In this document: positions 49,340 through 57,815 of the stretch, in pieces
Position numbering within the stretch: position 1 is the stretch's first letter
How the letters are laid out: each line of letters opens with the position of its first letter
Assembly: GCF_023072615.1 (NCBI RefSeq)
Contig: NZ_JAKNRW010000004.1
Location: 248,001 to 312,000 of the forward strand
DNA length: 64,000 nt
Direction: 5' to 3'
From: Pseudomonas violetae
GTDB lineage: Bacteria; Pseudomonadota; Gammaproteobacteria; Pseudomonadales; Pseudomonadaceae
Made by a program: the position numbers and the translations under genes
Notes under the pieces: generated by a model
Databases searched by the model: none
Told to the model about the DNA's origin: nothing
Seen by the model: the letters and a program-made list of their open reading frames with translations, nothing else

Positions 49340-50677
49340 ATGACTCTGCGTAAATTCGCAGGGCTAGGAGCCCTGTTGTCCCTCGTAATGCCCAGCCTGG
49401 CCATGGCGGCAGACGAAGTGGCGGCCCCAGTCCTCAATTCCGGCGACACCGCCTGGATGCTGACCTCGACAGCCCTCGTGCTGTTCATGACCATTCCCGG
49501 CCTCGCGCTGTTCTACGGCGGCATGGTCCGCTCCAAAAACATTCTTTCCGTGATGATGCAGTGCTTCGCCATTACCGGTCTGATCAGCATCCTGTGGGTC
49601 ATTTATGGCTACAGCATTGCATTCGACACCACCGGCATGGAGCAGGGCGTCGTCAACTTCAACTCGTTCTTCGGCGGCATGGGCAAGGCGTTCCTCGCCG
49701 GCGTCACGCCATCGAGCCTGACCGGCCCTGCGGCACTGTTCCCTGAGGCGGTGTTTATCACCTTCCAGATGACGTTCGCCATCATCACCCCTGCGTTGAT
49801 CGTCGGTGCATTCGCCGAGCGGATGAAATTTTCCGCCATGCTGATCTTCATGGGCATCTGGTTCACCCTGGTGTATGCACCTATTGCGCACATGGTCTGG
49901 TCCGGCAACGGCGGCCTGATGTGGGACTGGGGCGTGCTCGACTTCGCGGGCGGCACCGTGGTGCACATCAACGCCGGTGTGGCTGGCCTGATTTGCTGCC
50001 TCGTGCTGGGCAAGCGCAAAGGTTTCCCGACCACGCCAATGGCGCCACACAACCTCGGCTATACCCTGATGGGCGCCGCAATGCTGTGGGTCGGCTGGTT
50101 CGGCTTCAACGCCGGTTCGGCTGCTGCTGCCAACGGCACTGCCGGCATGGCGATGCTGGTTACCCAGATCGCTACCGCCGCCGCTGCCCTGGGCTGGATG
50201 TTTGCCGAGTGGATGACCCACGGCAAGCCTAGCGCACTGGGTATTGCTTCGGGTGTCGTGGCCGGTCTGGTTGCGATTACTCCGGCCGCTGGCACCGTGG
50301 GCCCGATGGGTGCCCTGGTGATCGGTCTGGCGGCAGGCGTGGTGTGCTTCTTCTGCGCCACCACCCTGAAACGCAAACTTGGCTACGACGACTCCCTGGA
50401 CGCCTTCGGTGTGCACGGTATCGGCGGTATCCTCGGCGCGATCCTCACCGGTGTGTTCGCAGCACCGGCCCTGGGTGGTTTCGGCACCGTTACCGATATC
50501 GGCGCACAGGTCTGGATCCAGGTCAAAGGTGTAGGTTTCACGGTGATCTACACCGCGATCGTCACCTACATCATTCTCAAGGTCCTGGACGCCGTCATGG
50601 GTCTGCGTGTGACTGAGGAAGAAGAGGCGGTGGGTCTCGACCTGGCACTGCACAACGAGCGTGGCTACAACTTGTAA
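49340..50677 (+). CDS. amtB: Ammonium transporter AmtB
   Basis: AmtB conducts ammonia/ammonium through the inner membrane and is gated by GlnK. The 445-residue protein has a signal-like N-terminus ending AMAAD, then 11 membrane segments. Pore features include GGMVRSKNILS, DFAGGTVVHINAGVAGL with one of the twin histidines, and DAFGVHGIGGILGAIL with the second. It ends in a short cytoplasmic tail ERGYNL. A terminator follows. Confidence 0.96.
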   Translation: MTLRKFAGLGALLSLVMPSLAMAADEVAAPVLNSGDTAWMLTSTALVLFMTIPGLALFYGGMVRSKNILSVMMQCFAITGLISILWVIYGYSIAFDTTGMEQGVVNFNSFFGGMGKAFLAGVTPSSLTGPAALFPEAVFITFQMTFAIITPALIVGAFAERMKFSAMLIFMGIWFTLVYAPIAHMVWSGNGGLMWDWGVLDFAGGTVVHINAGVAGLICCLVLGKRKGFPTTPMAPHNLGYTLMGAAMLWVGWFGFNAGSAAAANGTAGMAMLVTQIATAAAALGWMFAEWMTHGKPSALGIASGVVAGLVAITPAAGTVGPMGALVIGLAAGVVCFFCATTLKRKLGYDDSLDAFGVHGIGGILGAILTGVFAAPALGGFGTVTDIGAQVWIQVKGVGFTVIYTAIVTYIILKVLDAVMGLRVTEEEEAVGLDLALHNERGYNL

Positions 50678-50691
50678 GTCAGCGTAAAAAT

Positions 50692-50718
50692 AATGCCCGG
50701 TTCGCCGGGCATTTTTTT
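50692..50718 (+). terminator. Terminator of glnK-amtB
   Basis: AATGCCCGG and CCGGGCATTTTTTT pair around TTCG, about 15 bases after the amtB stop. Confidence 0.88.
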
Positions 50719-50889
50719 GCCCGGGATTTGTCATTGGAAGTGAAGCTGAAAGGTTTTTTCATCGAGCTTTGGCTACCTTTGTAACGAGCGATTTTGTGCG
50801 GTCGATGGCTTACAACAACGAAGGAATATTAGGGACTTTGTTTTTTCCCAGAGCGCGCTAGAATGCGCCCCGAACGTGCGGAGAACTGT

Positions 50890-51315
50890 ATGTGGCAACA
50901 GACTCTGATTACCTTGCGGGCGAGGCCCCGGGGCTTTCATCTGGTAACGGACGAGTTACTCGCCGGTTTGCCTGAACTCAGGGCATGTCGGGTCGGTTTG
51001 TTGCACTTGTGGCTGCAGCATACCTCGGCGTCGTTGACTATCAACGAGAACGCCGATCCGGCGGTACGTCGCGACTTCGAACGATTTTTCAATCGTCTGA
51101 TCCCACAAGGAACGGACGGCTTTGAGCACAACGACGAAGGCCTGGACGACCTCCCGGCGCACTTCAAGGCCAGCGTACTCGGCTGTCAGCTCAGTTTGCC
51201 GATTTCGGCAGGCCGACTGGCGCTGGGAACCTGGCAAGGCGTTTATCTGGGCGAGCACCGTGATCATGGCGGTGCTCGTAAAGTCCTCGCCACCTTGCAC
51301 GGTGAAGGGGCATAA
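50890..51315 (+). CDS. yjbQ: YjbQ/UPF0047 family protein
   Basis: A 141-residue protein of the secondary thiamine-phosphate synthase enzyme family (UPF0047). Conserved histidines are in LLHLWLQHTSASLTINENAD, FEHNDEGLDDLPAHFKASV and GVYLGEHRDHGG, forming a metal-binding site. The start at 50890 follows GCGGAG; an ATG at 50863 is the alternative. Weak thiamine-phosphate synthase activity has been reported for relatives, but the cell role is unclear. Position between amtB and sutA matches PAO1. Confidence 0.88.
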   Translation: MWQQTLITLRARPRGFHLVTDELLAGLPELRACRVGLLHLWLQHTSASLTINENADPAVRRDFERFFNRLIPQGTDGFEHNDEGLDDLPAHFKASVLGCQLSLPISAGRLALGTWQGVYLGEHRDHGGARKVLATLHGEGA

Positions 51316-51417
51316 GCCATTGGTCATCAATGGCGGCTGAATTTTTTCTGGCACCCGTCGACAGGCGGCGCAGCTGGGCTATAACTAATCTGCTTTTCGC
51401 AAGTCATGAGGTAGAAC

Positions 51418-51741
51418 ATGAGCGACGATGATCTGGAAAACGACGACCTCGAAGTAGGCGACGACGAAACCGAAGAAGGTCTGGAAGCAGCGGCGGAAGA
51501 CGTCGCTGAAGAAGATGATGGCGGTGATGCGCCGGTTCCGACCGCAAAAGGCAAGGCCAAGGCGGCGGTTTCGGTCGATGAACTGCCGAGCGTCGAAGCG
51601 AAAAATAAAGAGCGCGATGCGCTTGCCAAAGCTATGGAAGAGTTCCTGGCCAAAGGCGGCAAGGTGCAGGAAGTGGAGGCCAATGTGGTCGCCGATCCTC
51701 CCAAGAAGCCTGACAACAAGTACGGCAGCCGGCCTATCTAG
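51418..51741 (+). CDS. sutA: SutA, acidic RNA polymerase-binding regulator
   Basis: A 107-residue, very acidic, largely disordered protein: the first 45 residues are dominated by Asp and Glu, then AKGKAKAAVSVDELPSVEAK, a short helical region KERDALAKAMEEFLAKGGKVQEVE and a basic tail DPPKKPDNKYGSRPI. This matches SutA, which binds RNA polymerase and supports transcription in slow-growing P. aeruginosa. A GAGG ribosome site precedes the ATG. A terminator follows. Confidence 0.9.
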   Translation: MSDDDLENDDLEVGDDETEEGLEAAAEDVAEEDDGGDAPVPTAKGKAKAAVSVDELPSVEAKNKERDALAKAMEEFLAKGGKVQEVEANVVADPPKKPDNKYGSRPI

Positions 51742-51761
51742 GCGTCTGTCCTTGCTTGCTG

Positions 51762-51791
51762 AAAAAGCCCGCCGTCGCTGCGGGCTTTTTT
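51762..51791 (+). terminator. Terminator of sutA
   Basis: AAAAAGCCCGC and GCGGGCTTTTTT pair around a short loop about 20 bases after the stop. Confidence 0.85.
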
Positions 51792-51855
51792 ATGCCTGAA
51801 ACAAAAGCCTGAAGACGTGCGGTGATCCCCTGTGGGAGCGGTGGTGTTTTCAGGA

Positions 51856-52560
51856 TCAGTGCCGGGGGTTCCACCGCGCCAGCAACGCCGGCAATTCGGT
51901 GAGGCTGCGGATTTCGGCGTCCGGGCCACGCTGGGCTTCCCACAATTTACCCTGCGGGTTAAACCAGATCGCCCGCAGCCCCGCTTGTTGCGCCCCGGCA
52001 ATGTCATCGCCCGGATGATCGCCTACATGCACCGCGGTCTGTGCAGTGGCACCACCCCGTTGCAGCGCTTCATGAAACAGGCGCGCATCGGGCTTGGCGA
52101 TGCCGATGTCTTCGGCACACAAGGCGAACTTGAAGTAATCCGCCAGCCCCAACCGTCGCACATCAGCATTACCATTGGTCACTACCCCGAGGGCGTAGTG
52201 CTTGGCCAGCGTCTCCAGTGTCGGCGCTACTTCGGGGAAAATTTCCAGTTGGTGGCGCGCATGCAGAAACACTTCAAAACTCTGGTCAGCCAGATCTGAT
52301 GCTTCGCCGTGGGTGTAGCCTGCTTCTTCCAGCGCATGGAAAAGCACGCGGCGGCGCAGGGCGCTGATGCGGTGTTTGAGAGCGGGTTCGCTGCCAAGGA
52401 TGCGCTCGCGAATCGCCCACAAATGCTCGACCGGCACGGAACCCAGATTCGGGGCGTGCTCGGTAAGCCATTCACGCAACACCGCCTCGGCGCTGACAAT
52501 CACCGGCGCGGTGTCCCACAGGGTGTCGTCGAGGTCGAAAGTGATCAATTGGATCGTCAT
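51856..52560 (-). CDS. HAD-superfamily hydrolase
   Basis: A 234-residue HAD enzyme. Motif I is [10 protein letters not shown] (Asp9 nucleophile and Asp11), motif II is GVVTNGN, and the motif III/IV region is [15 protein letters not shown] and [19 protein letters not shown]. It is probably a small-molecule phosphatase of the YigB/HAD-IA group; the substrate is unknown. Its start overlaps the xerC stop by four bases, so it is the last gene of the lptM-lysA-dapF-DUF484-xerC run. Confidence 0.9.
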   Translation of the reverse strand: MTIQLITFDLDDTLWDTAPVIVSAEAVLREWLTEHAPNLGSVPVEHLWAIRERILGSEPALKHRISALRRRVLFHALEEAGYTHGEASDLADQSFEVFLHARHQLEIFPEVAPTLETLAKHYALGVVTNGNADVRRLGLADYFKFALCAEDIGIAKPDARLFHEALQRGGATAQTAVHVGDHPGDDIAGAQQAGLRAIWFNPQGKLWEAQRGPDAEIRSLTELPALLARWNPRH

Positions 52561-53456
52561 GAATCGTCGCCCTTAATGCGTTTGGCCCGTGGGTGGGCAC
52601 TGTCGTAGACCGTCGCCAGGTGCTGGAAGTCCAGGTGGGTGTAGATCTGGGTGGTCTTGATGTCCGAGTGGCCGAGTAATTCCTGCACGGCGCGCAGGTC
52701 TTGGGAGGATTCCAGCAGATGGCTGGCGAAGGAATGCCGCAGCATGTGCGGGTGCAGGTTCTGCCCCAGCTCGCGTTCACCCGCGGCTTTTACCCGAACC
52801 TGGATCGCCCGGGGACCGAGGCGCCGCCCCTGTTGGCTGACAAACACCGCCTCATCTGCCGGATTGGCCATGGCGCGCAATGGCAGCCACAACTCCAGCG
52901 CTTCACGGGCTTTTGCGCCGACGGGCAACAGTCGGGTCTTGCTGCCTTTACCGAGCACCTGGACCATGCCGTCGGCAAGGTCCAACTGATCCAGATTGAG
53001 CCCGGTCAGCTCCGACAGGCGCAAGCCGGAGGAGTAGAACAGCTCCAGGATCGCCTGATCGCGGCGTGCCAGGAAATCATCTTCCACCCCACCTTCAAGC
53101 AGTTGCAATGCTCGATCGGTATCCAGGGTCTTGGGCAGGCGACGTTCACCCTTGGGCGGTGCCAGGCCATTGGCCGGGTCGTGATCGCACAACCCCTCGC
53201 GATTCAGGTAATGATAGAGCCCGCGTACGGCCGACAGCAGGCGTGCGAGGCTGCGGGACGACTGGCCCTGAGAATGCAGGCGGGCGATCAGGCCACGCAG
53301 GCGCTGGATATCCAGGGCCGTCCAGCTGCTGATGTTCTGTTTGATGCACCAGCCCAGGACTTTGTCGAGGTCGCGACGATAGGCTTGTAGCGTGTGAGGC
53401 GACACCTGCCGCTCACTGCGCAGGTGTTCGCAGTAAGCGTCCAGTTGTCGCTCCAC
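52557..53456 (-). CDS. xerC: Site-specific tyrosine recombinase XerC
   Basis: XerC acts with XerD at dif to resolve chromosome dimers at division. The 299-residue protein has an N-terminal SAM-like DNA-binding domain (about 1-90) and a C-terminal catalytic domain. Catalytic residues are visible: Arg146 (SGLRLSEL), Lys170 (GKGSK), His237-Arg240 ([10 protein letters not shown]), His263 (LLGHSDI) and Tyr272 (QIYTHL). It overlaps the HAD gene by four bases and starts two bases after the DUF484 gene, so it is co-transcribed. Confidence 0.96.
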   Translation of the reverse strand: MERQLDAYCEHLRSERQVSPHTLQAYRRDLDKVLGWCIKQNISSWTALDIQRLRGLIARLHSQGQSSRSLARLLSAVRGLYHYLNREGLCDHDPANGLAPPKGERRLPKTLDTDRALQLLEGGVEDDFLARRDQAILELFYSSGLRLSELTGLNLDQLDLADGMVQVLGKGSKTRLLPVGAKAREALELWLPLRAMANPADEAVFVSQQGRRLGPRAIQVRVKAAGERELGQNLHPHMLRHSFASHLLESSQDLRAVQELLGHSDIKTTQIYTHLDFQHLATVYDSAHPRAKRIKGDDS

Positions 53457-53458
53457 GA

Positions 53459-54184
53459 TCAGCGTACCGAGCGTAGCGAATTGTGGACCCGTGGCAGCAC
53501 GCGGCCCATGACTTCGGCGATGTAGCTGAGGAACAGCGTTCCTACCGAACTCTTGTAGTGCTGCGGATCGCGGCTGGCGATGGCCAGCACGCCGTGGATG
53601 CCTTGATGACTGATGGCGACGACTGCGGTCGAACCGATCTGCTTGCGTTGCTCTTCGCCAAAAAGAAAGTCCAGCTCGTGCTCGCGCAGGCTGCCGGCGA
53701 CGCTCTTGTCCTCGCAGAGCAAGCCGCCAATGGCGGTCTGTGCGTCGGCATGGGTCACCCAGCGGCCTACCGGCATCGGGTTGTCTCCCAGCAGGATCAG
53801 GCTGACGAAGGGCACCTGGAAGTCCTGGCGCAGACTGTCCTCGACGCTGATCACCACCTCCTCAAGACTGGCGGCATCCATCAGAGCAAGAATCAGGCGG
53901 CGGGTCTTGTCGAAGAGGCGATCGTTGTCCCTGGCCACGTCCATCAGGTGCGACAGGCGATGACGCAGCTCGATATTGCGGTCGCGCAGAATGGTCATCT
54001 GGCGTTCGACCAGCGAGATGGTGTCCCCGCGCTGATGCGGAATGCGCAAGGCCGGGAGCAGTTCTTCGTGCTCGATGAAGAAATCCGGATGAGCCTCCAG
54101 GTACGCGGCAACTGCCGCCGCCTCAAGGCTTTCGGAAGGGGATTCGTCGGGCTGTAGGGCGGGTAACTGGGGCTTGTCGGTCAT
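53459..54184 (-). CDS. DUF484 family GAF-like protein
   Basis: A 241-residue cytosolic protein of the DUF484 family, which is fixed between dapF and xerC in many gamma-proteobacteria. Recognisable pieces are [46 protein letters not shown] (a likely coiled coil) and a GAF-like C-terminal domain with [18 protein letters not shown]. Its function is unknown. It lies two bases before xerC and 13 after dapF. Confidence 0.9.
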   Translation of the reverse strand: MTDKPQLPALQPDESPSESLEAAAVAAYLEAHPDFFIEHEELLPALRIPHQRGDTISLVERQMTILRDRNIELRHRLSHLMDVARDNDRLFDKTRRLILALMDAASLEEVVISVEDSLRQDFQVPFVSLILLGDNPMPVGRWVTHADAQTAIGGLLCEDKSVAGSLREHELDFLFGEEQRKQIGSTAVVAISHQGIHGVLAIASRDPQHYKSSVGTLFLSYIAEVMGRVLPRVHNSLRSVR

Positions 54185-54197
54185 CGGATTGACTCAC

Positions 54198-55028
54198 TCA
54201 AAGACGTACTTGTCCTTCGTAAACACGGACTGCCGGGCCGGTCATCATCACCGGTTGGTCAGGGCCTGCCCATTCAATGGACAAACGCCCGCCGGGCAGG
54301 TCGATCAATAGGGGTGAATCCATCAACCCCTGGCTGATCGCGGCCACTGCTGCCGCGCAGGCGCCGGTACCGCAGGCCTGGGTTTCCCCGACGCCGCGCT
54401 CCCAGACGCGCAATTGTGCGCGGTTGCGGTCGATGACCTGGAGGAAGCCGACGTTGACCCGTGCCGGAAAGCGCGGGTGATGTTCGATCTTCGGTCCCAA
54501 CTCATGCACCGGTGCATTGTTGATGTCGTTGACCCGCAGTACCGCATGGGGGTTACCCATGGATACGGCGGCCAGTTCGATCGCAGTACCGTCGACTTCG
54601 ATCTGGTAGCTTACCGCCTGCTCCGGAGCTTCGAACGGGATGTCGGCCGGCACCAGGCGCGGCGCGCCCATGTTCACGCTGATCTGGCCGTCACTGCGGA
54701 TATCCAGTTCGATGATGCCGCTCTTGGTCTCGACGCGGATCTGCCGTTTTGCGGTCAGGCGCTTATCGAGCACGAAGCGCGCGAAACAGCGCGCACCGTT
54801 GCCGCACTGTTCCACTTCAGAGCCGTCGGAGTTGAAGATCCGATAGCGGAAGTCCACATCCGGGTTGCTCGGCGCTTCGACGATCAGCAACTGGTCGAAA
54901 CCGATACCGGTGTGTCGATCGCCCCATTGCTTGGCGTGCTTGGGCAAAATATGCGCGTGCTGGCTGACCAGGTCGAGGACCATGAAGTCGTTGCCCAGGC
55001 CGTGCATCTTGGTAAAACGCAGCAGCAT
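54198..55028 (-). CDS. dapF: Diaminopimelate epimerase
   Basis: DapF converts LL- to meso-diaminopimelate, needed for lysine and peptidoglycan. The 276-residue protein has the two catalytic cysteines in their usual contexts: Cys75 in [10 protein letters not shown] and Cys219 in [13 protein letters not shown]. It starts [17 protein letters not shown]. It is four bases downstream of lysA, consistent with a lysine/DAP operon. Confidence 0.97.
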   Translation of the reverse strand: MLLRFTKMHGLGNDFMVLDLVSQHAHILPKHAKQWGDRHTGIGFDQLLIVEAPSNPDVDFRYRIFNSDGSEVEQCGNGARCFARFVLDKRLTAKRQIRVETKSGIIELDIRSDGQISVNMGAPRLVPADIPFEAPEQAVSYQIEVDGTAIELAAVSMGNPHAVLRVNDINNAPVHELGPKIEHHPRFPARVNVGFLQVIDRNRAQLRVWERGVGETQACGTGACAAAVAAISQGLMDSPLLIDLPGGRLSIEWAGPDQPVMMTGPAVRVYEGQVRL

Positions 55029-55032
55029 GGTC

Positions 55033-56280
55033 TTACTCCGGCAGCAGGCTTTCGCCAGCGAACAACTCGGCTACCGTTTCACGGCGACGCACTTCAAATG
55101 CCTGATCACCGTCCACCAAGACTTCAGCGGCGCGGCCGCGAGTGTTGTAGTTGGAACTCATGACAAACCCATATGCGCCCGCCGAATGCACGGCCAGCAG
55201 ATCACCTTCTTCCAGCGCCAGTTGACGATCCTTTGCCAGGAAGTCGCCGGTCTCGCAGATCGGTCCGACGATGTCGTAGGCACGGCCAGCGCAGGCGCGT
55301 GGGCGCACGGCAGTGACGTCCATCCAGGCCTGGTACAGCGCCGGACGGATCAGGTCGTTCATGGCGGCATCGACGATGGCAAAATCTTTGTGTTCGGTGT
55401 GCTTGAGGTACTCGACCTGGGTCAGTAACACGCCGGCGTTGGCCACGATGAAGCGGCCCGGTTCGAACACCAGCGCCAGGTCGCGACCGTCCAGGCGTTC
55501 GCGCACGGCCTTGATGTAGTCGGCCGCCAATGGCGGCTCTTCATCGCGATAACGTACACCCAGGCCACCACCCAGGTCGATATGACGCAGGTAGATGCCA
55601 CAATCGCCGAGACGGTCGACCAGGCCCAGCAGGCGGTCGAGGGCATCGATGAAGGGCGGCAGGGTGGTCAGCTGGGAGCCAATGTGGCAATCGACGCCGA
55701 GCACTTCCAGGTTCGGCAGTTGAGCGGCGCGGACATACACGTCTTCGGCGTCGGCGATGGCGATGCCGAACTTGTTTTCCTTGAGTCCGGTGGAGATGTA
55801 GGGGTGAGTGCCCGCATCGACGTCCGGGTTGACGCGCAGCGAGATCGGCGCGCGAACGCCCAGCTCGGCGGCCACGACTTGCAGGCGTTCAAGCTCGTCG
55901 ATGGATTCGACGTTGAAGCAGTGCACGCCGACTTCCAGGGCGCGACGCATGTCGTCACGGGTCTTGCCGACTCCGGAGAACACAATGTTGTCCGCGCTGC
56001 CACCAGCGGCCAGCACTCGCTCCAGTTCACCACGGGAGACGATGTCGAAACCGGCGCCGAGACGCGCCAGGACATTCAGAACACCCAGGTTGGAGTTGGC
56101 CTTGACCGCATAGCACACCAGGTGTGGCGTGCCGGCCAGCGCGTCGGCGTAAGCCAGGTACTGGGCCTCGATATGCGCGCGGGAGTAGACATAGGTTGGT
56201 GTGCCAAAGCGTTCGGCGATGGCGGACAGGGCAACACCTTCCGCGAACAGCTCACCGTCACGGTAGTTAAAAGCGTCCAT
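55033..56280 (-). CDS. lysA: Diaminopimelate decarboxylase
   Basis: LysA decarboxylates meso-diaminopimelate to lysine, the final step. The 415-residue PLP enzyme has its cofactor lysine at 60 in [12 protein letters not shown], the phosphate loop [10 protein letters not shown], and [13 protein letters not shown] with the catalytic cysteine from the second subunit. It starts nine bases after lptM and is followed four bases later by dapF. Confidence 0.97.
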   Translation of the reverse strand: MDAFNYRDGELFAEGVALSAIAERFGTPTYVYSRAHIEAQYLAYADALAGTPHLVCYAVKANSNLGVLNVLARLGAGFDIVSRGELERVLAAGGSADNIVFSGVGKTRDDMRRALEVGVHCFNVESIDELERLQVVAAELGVRAPISLRVNPDVDAGTHPYISTGLKENKFGIAIADAEDVYVRAAQLPNLEVLGVDCHIGSQLTTLPPFIDALDRLLGLVDRLGDCGIYLRHIDLGGGLGVRYRDEEPPLAADYIKAVRERLDGRDLALVFEPGRFIVANAGVLLTQVEYLKHTEHKDFAIVDAAMNDLIRPALYQAWMDVTAVRPRACAGRAYDIVGPICETGDFLAKDRQLALEEGDLLAVHSAGAYGFVMSSNYNTRGRAAEVLVDGDQAFEVRRRETVAELFAGESLLPE

Positions 56281-56289
56281 GAGTTTCCC

Positions 56290-56466
56290 TTATTGGTAGA
56301 CGTCGTGCTTGTGGGCTTTCGACGCAGGCTGCTGCTGAGACGACTTGGCCTGCTCGACAGGATCCTGGGTATCGTCAGGCAGGTACAGCGGGCCTTTTTG
56401 CCCACAGGCTGACAAAAGGCAGGCAACCGCAGCGAGCGCAGCAAGGGAAGAGATCAGGCGCTTCAT
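56290..56466 (-). CDS. lptM: LptM/LppL small lipoprotein
   Basis: A 58-residue lipoprotein found by reading the minus strand: MKRLISSLAALAAVACLLSA then CGQKGPLYLP, with the lipobox cysteine at 21. The conserved CGQKGPLYLP block identifies the LptM (YifL) family, which helps LptD mature in the outer-membrane LPS-insertion machine. It leads the lysA-dapF run; in P. aeruginosa the same gene is called lppL. It is divergent from cyaY. Confidence 0.93.
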   Translation of the reverse strand: MKRLISSLAALAAVACLLSACGQKGPLYLPDDTQDPVEQAKSSQQQPASKAHKHDVYQ

Positions 56467-56588
56467 GGCGAAATCCTTGAAAATGCTTTAATTGGGCCGG
56501 AGTATACCGGCCACCCGGCAGCTTGCCTATGCGACGGCCCTCCCGTCTGGCGGGGCTGTGCCCGATGCGGGCACCGCCGCTGCAAACC

Positions 56589-56614
56589 CTGTGGGAGCAA
56601 GCCCGCTCCTACAG
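56589..56614. repeat. Single REP palindrome
   Basis: CTGTGGGAGC and GCTCCTACAG pair around AAGCCC in the gap between lptM and cyaY. Confidence 0.7.
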
Positions 56615-56716
56615 ATGTACCATATCGACCCTTGATCGTTATCCTTTGCAATCGCCGGGGCTCGCCCGTATCTTGCGGCGCTTGAGCGCGAGTAGACACT
56701 TTATGAGGTTGCCGTA

Positions 56717-57049
56717 ATGAGTTTGACTGAAGCCCGTTTCCACGATCTGGTCGATGCCACCCAGCAAACGCTGGAGGATGTATTTGACGACAGCGACCTG
56801 GACATCGATCTGGAGAGTTCGGCTGGCGTGTTGACCGTGAAGTTCGAAAACGGCAGCCAGTTGATCTTCAGTCGCCAGGAACCGTTGCGTCAGCTGTGGC
56901 TGGCCGCGGTGTCCGGTGGTTTCCACTTCGACTACGACGAAGAGAGCGAGCGCTGGATGTGCGACAAGAGCGAAGAGCAACTCGGCGAGATGCTCGAGCG
57001 CATCGTCATGCAGCAAGCCGGTGCTGAATTCGATTTCGAAGGTTTGTAA
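56717..57049 (+). CDS. cyaY: CyaY, frataxin family
   Basis: CyaY is the bacterial frataxin, an iron-binding protein that tunes iron-sulfur cluster assembly on IscS. The 110-residue protein begins MSLTEARFHDLVDATQQ and has the acidic ridge DVFDDSDLDIDLES followed by NGSQLIFSRQEPLRQLWLAA and the C-terminal helix. It is divergent from lptM and followed after three bases by the DUF1289 gene. Confidence 0.95.
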   Translation: MSLTEARFHDLVDATQQTLEDVFDDSDLDIDLESSAGVLTVKFENGSQLIFSRQEPLRQLWLAAVSGGFHFDYDEESERWMCDKSEEQLGEMLERIVMQQAGAEFDFEGL

Positions 57050-57052
57050 GCG

Positions 57053-57295
57053 GTGGCCGAGCCTGCATCTGTTCGTCCGCCCAAGCCGCTCTACAGCAAT
57101 GTCAGCCCAGCGGTGCCCTCGCCGTGCAGTGGTGTGTGTCGGCTGGACGAGCAGAAAGTTTGCCTGGGGTGTTTTCGCCATGTCGAAGACATTCGCGAAT
57201 GGCGTTCGGCGGATGATGAGCGCAGGCGGGTGATCTGTGCGCAGGCCGCCAATCGCAAGCCGAAGCCACCGGCTTGTATATTTATTGAGCTGTGA
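57053..57295 (+). CDS. DUF1289 protein
   Basis: An 80-residue protein with the DUF1289 cysteine pattern: CSGVCRLDEQKVCLGCFRHV, followed by DIREWRSADDERRR. The four cysteines probably bind a metal. It has a GTG start three bases after the cyaY stop, so it is translationally coupled to cyaY. Function is unknown; a link to iron or iron-sulfur metabolism is suggested only by position. Confidence 0.85.
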   Translation: MAEPASVRPPKPLYSNVSPAVPSPCSGVCRLDEQKVCLGCFRHVEDIREWRSADDERRRVICAQAANRKPKPPACIFIEL

Positions 57296-57331
57296 TAGTG
57301 TCCGGGTACGCCTCAACCCATCGAGGCTCGT

Positions 57332-57368
57332 GAAAACCCCGCCTTTTTCTGGCGGGGTTTTGCTTTTT
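57332..57368 (+). terminator. Terminator after cyaY-DUF1289
   Basis: AAAACCCCGCC and GGCGGGGTTTTG pair around TTTTTCT with a further T-run, about 35 bases past the DUF1289 stop and before rnk. Confidence 0.82.
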
Positions 57369-57398
57369 TCGTGCAGAAGAAAGGAGTCTGCCCTGATC

Positions 57399-57809
57399 AT
57401 GACCGCACCTTCCATCACCCTTACCCGTTTGGACGTGCAACGTCTGGAGCGCCTGATCGACAGCCTGGATGACACCCTGCCGGGCGTTATCGCGCTGCAA
57501 ACCGAACTGGATCGCGCCGATACCCTGGTCGGACACGAAGATGTGCCTGCCGATGTCGTGACCATGAATTCCAAAGTGCATTGCCGAGAGGAAAGCAGCG
57601 GCAAGGACTATCACCTGACCCTGGTTTACCCCAAGGATGCCAACGCCGACGAAGGCAAGATTTCCATCCTGGCACCCGTCGGCAGCGCGCTGCTGGGCCT
57701 CAAGGTCGGTCAGCACATCGACTGGCCCGCGCCGGGTGGCAAGACCTTGAAGCTGACCCTGTTGGAAGTTGAATCCCAGCCTGCCAATGGCGGTGATTTC
57801 CCGGAATAA
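57399..57809 (+). CDS. rnk: Rnk, regulator of nucleoside diphosphate kinase
   Basis: Rnk binds RNA polymerase through a GreA-like C-terminal domain and affects nucleoside diphosphate kinase and alginate levels in pseudomonads. The start at 57399 gives 136 residues (MTAPSITLTRLDVQRLERLI) with an AAGGAG ribosome site; the longer frame runs through the terminator. The C-terminal domain has YHLTLVYPKDAN, ISILAPVGSALLGLKVGQHI and WPAPGGKTLKLTLLEVES. It is convergent with cyaA. Confidence 0.93.
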   Translation: MTAPSITLTRLDVQRLERLIDSLDDTLPGVIALQTELDRADTLVGHEDVPADVVTMNSKVHCREESSGKDYHLTLVYPKDANADEGKISILAPVGSALLGLKVGQHIDWPAPGGKTLKLTLLEVESQPANGGDFPE

Positions 57810-57815
57810 GATTCC

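Noticed and set aside
49364..50734. 456-codon open frame opposite amtB
   Set aside because: Antisense shadow rich in His, Asp and Gln, as expected from the reverse of hydrophobic GC-rich codons.
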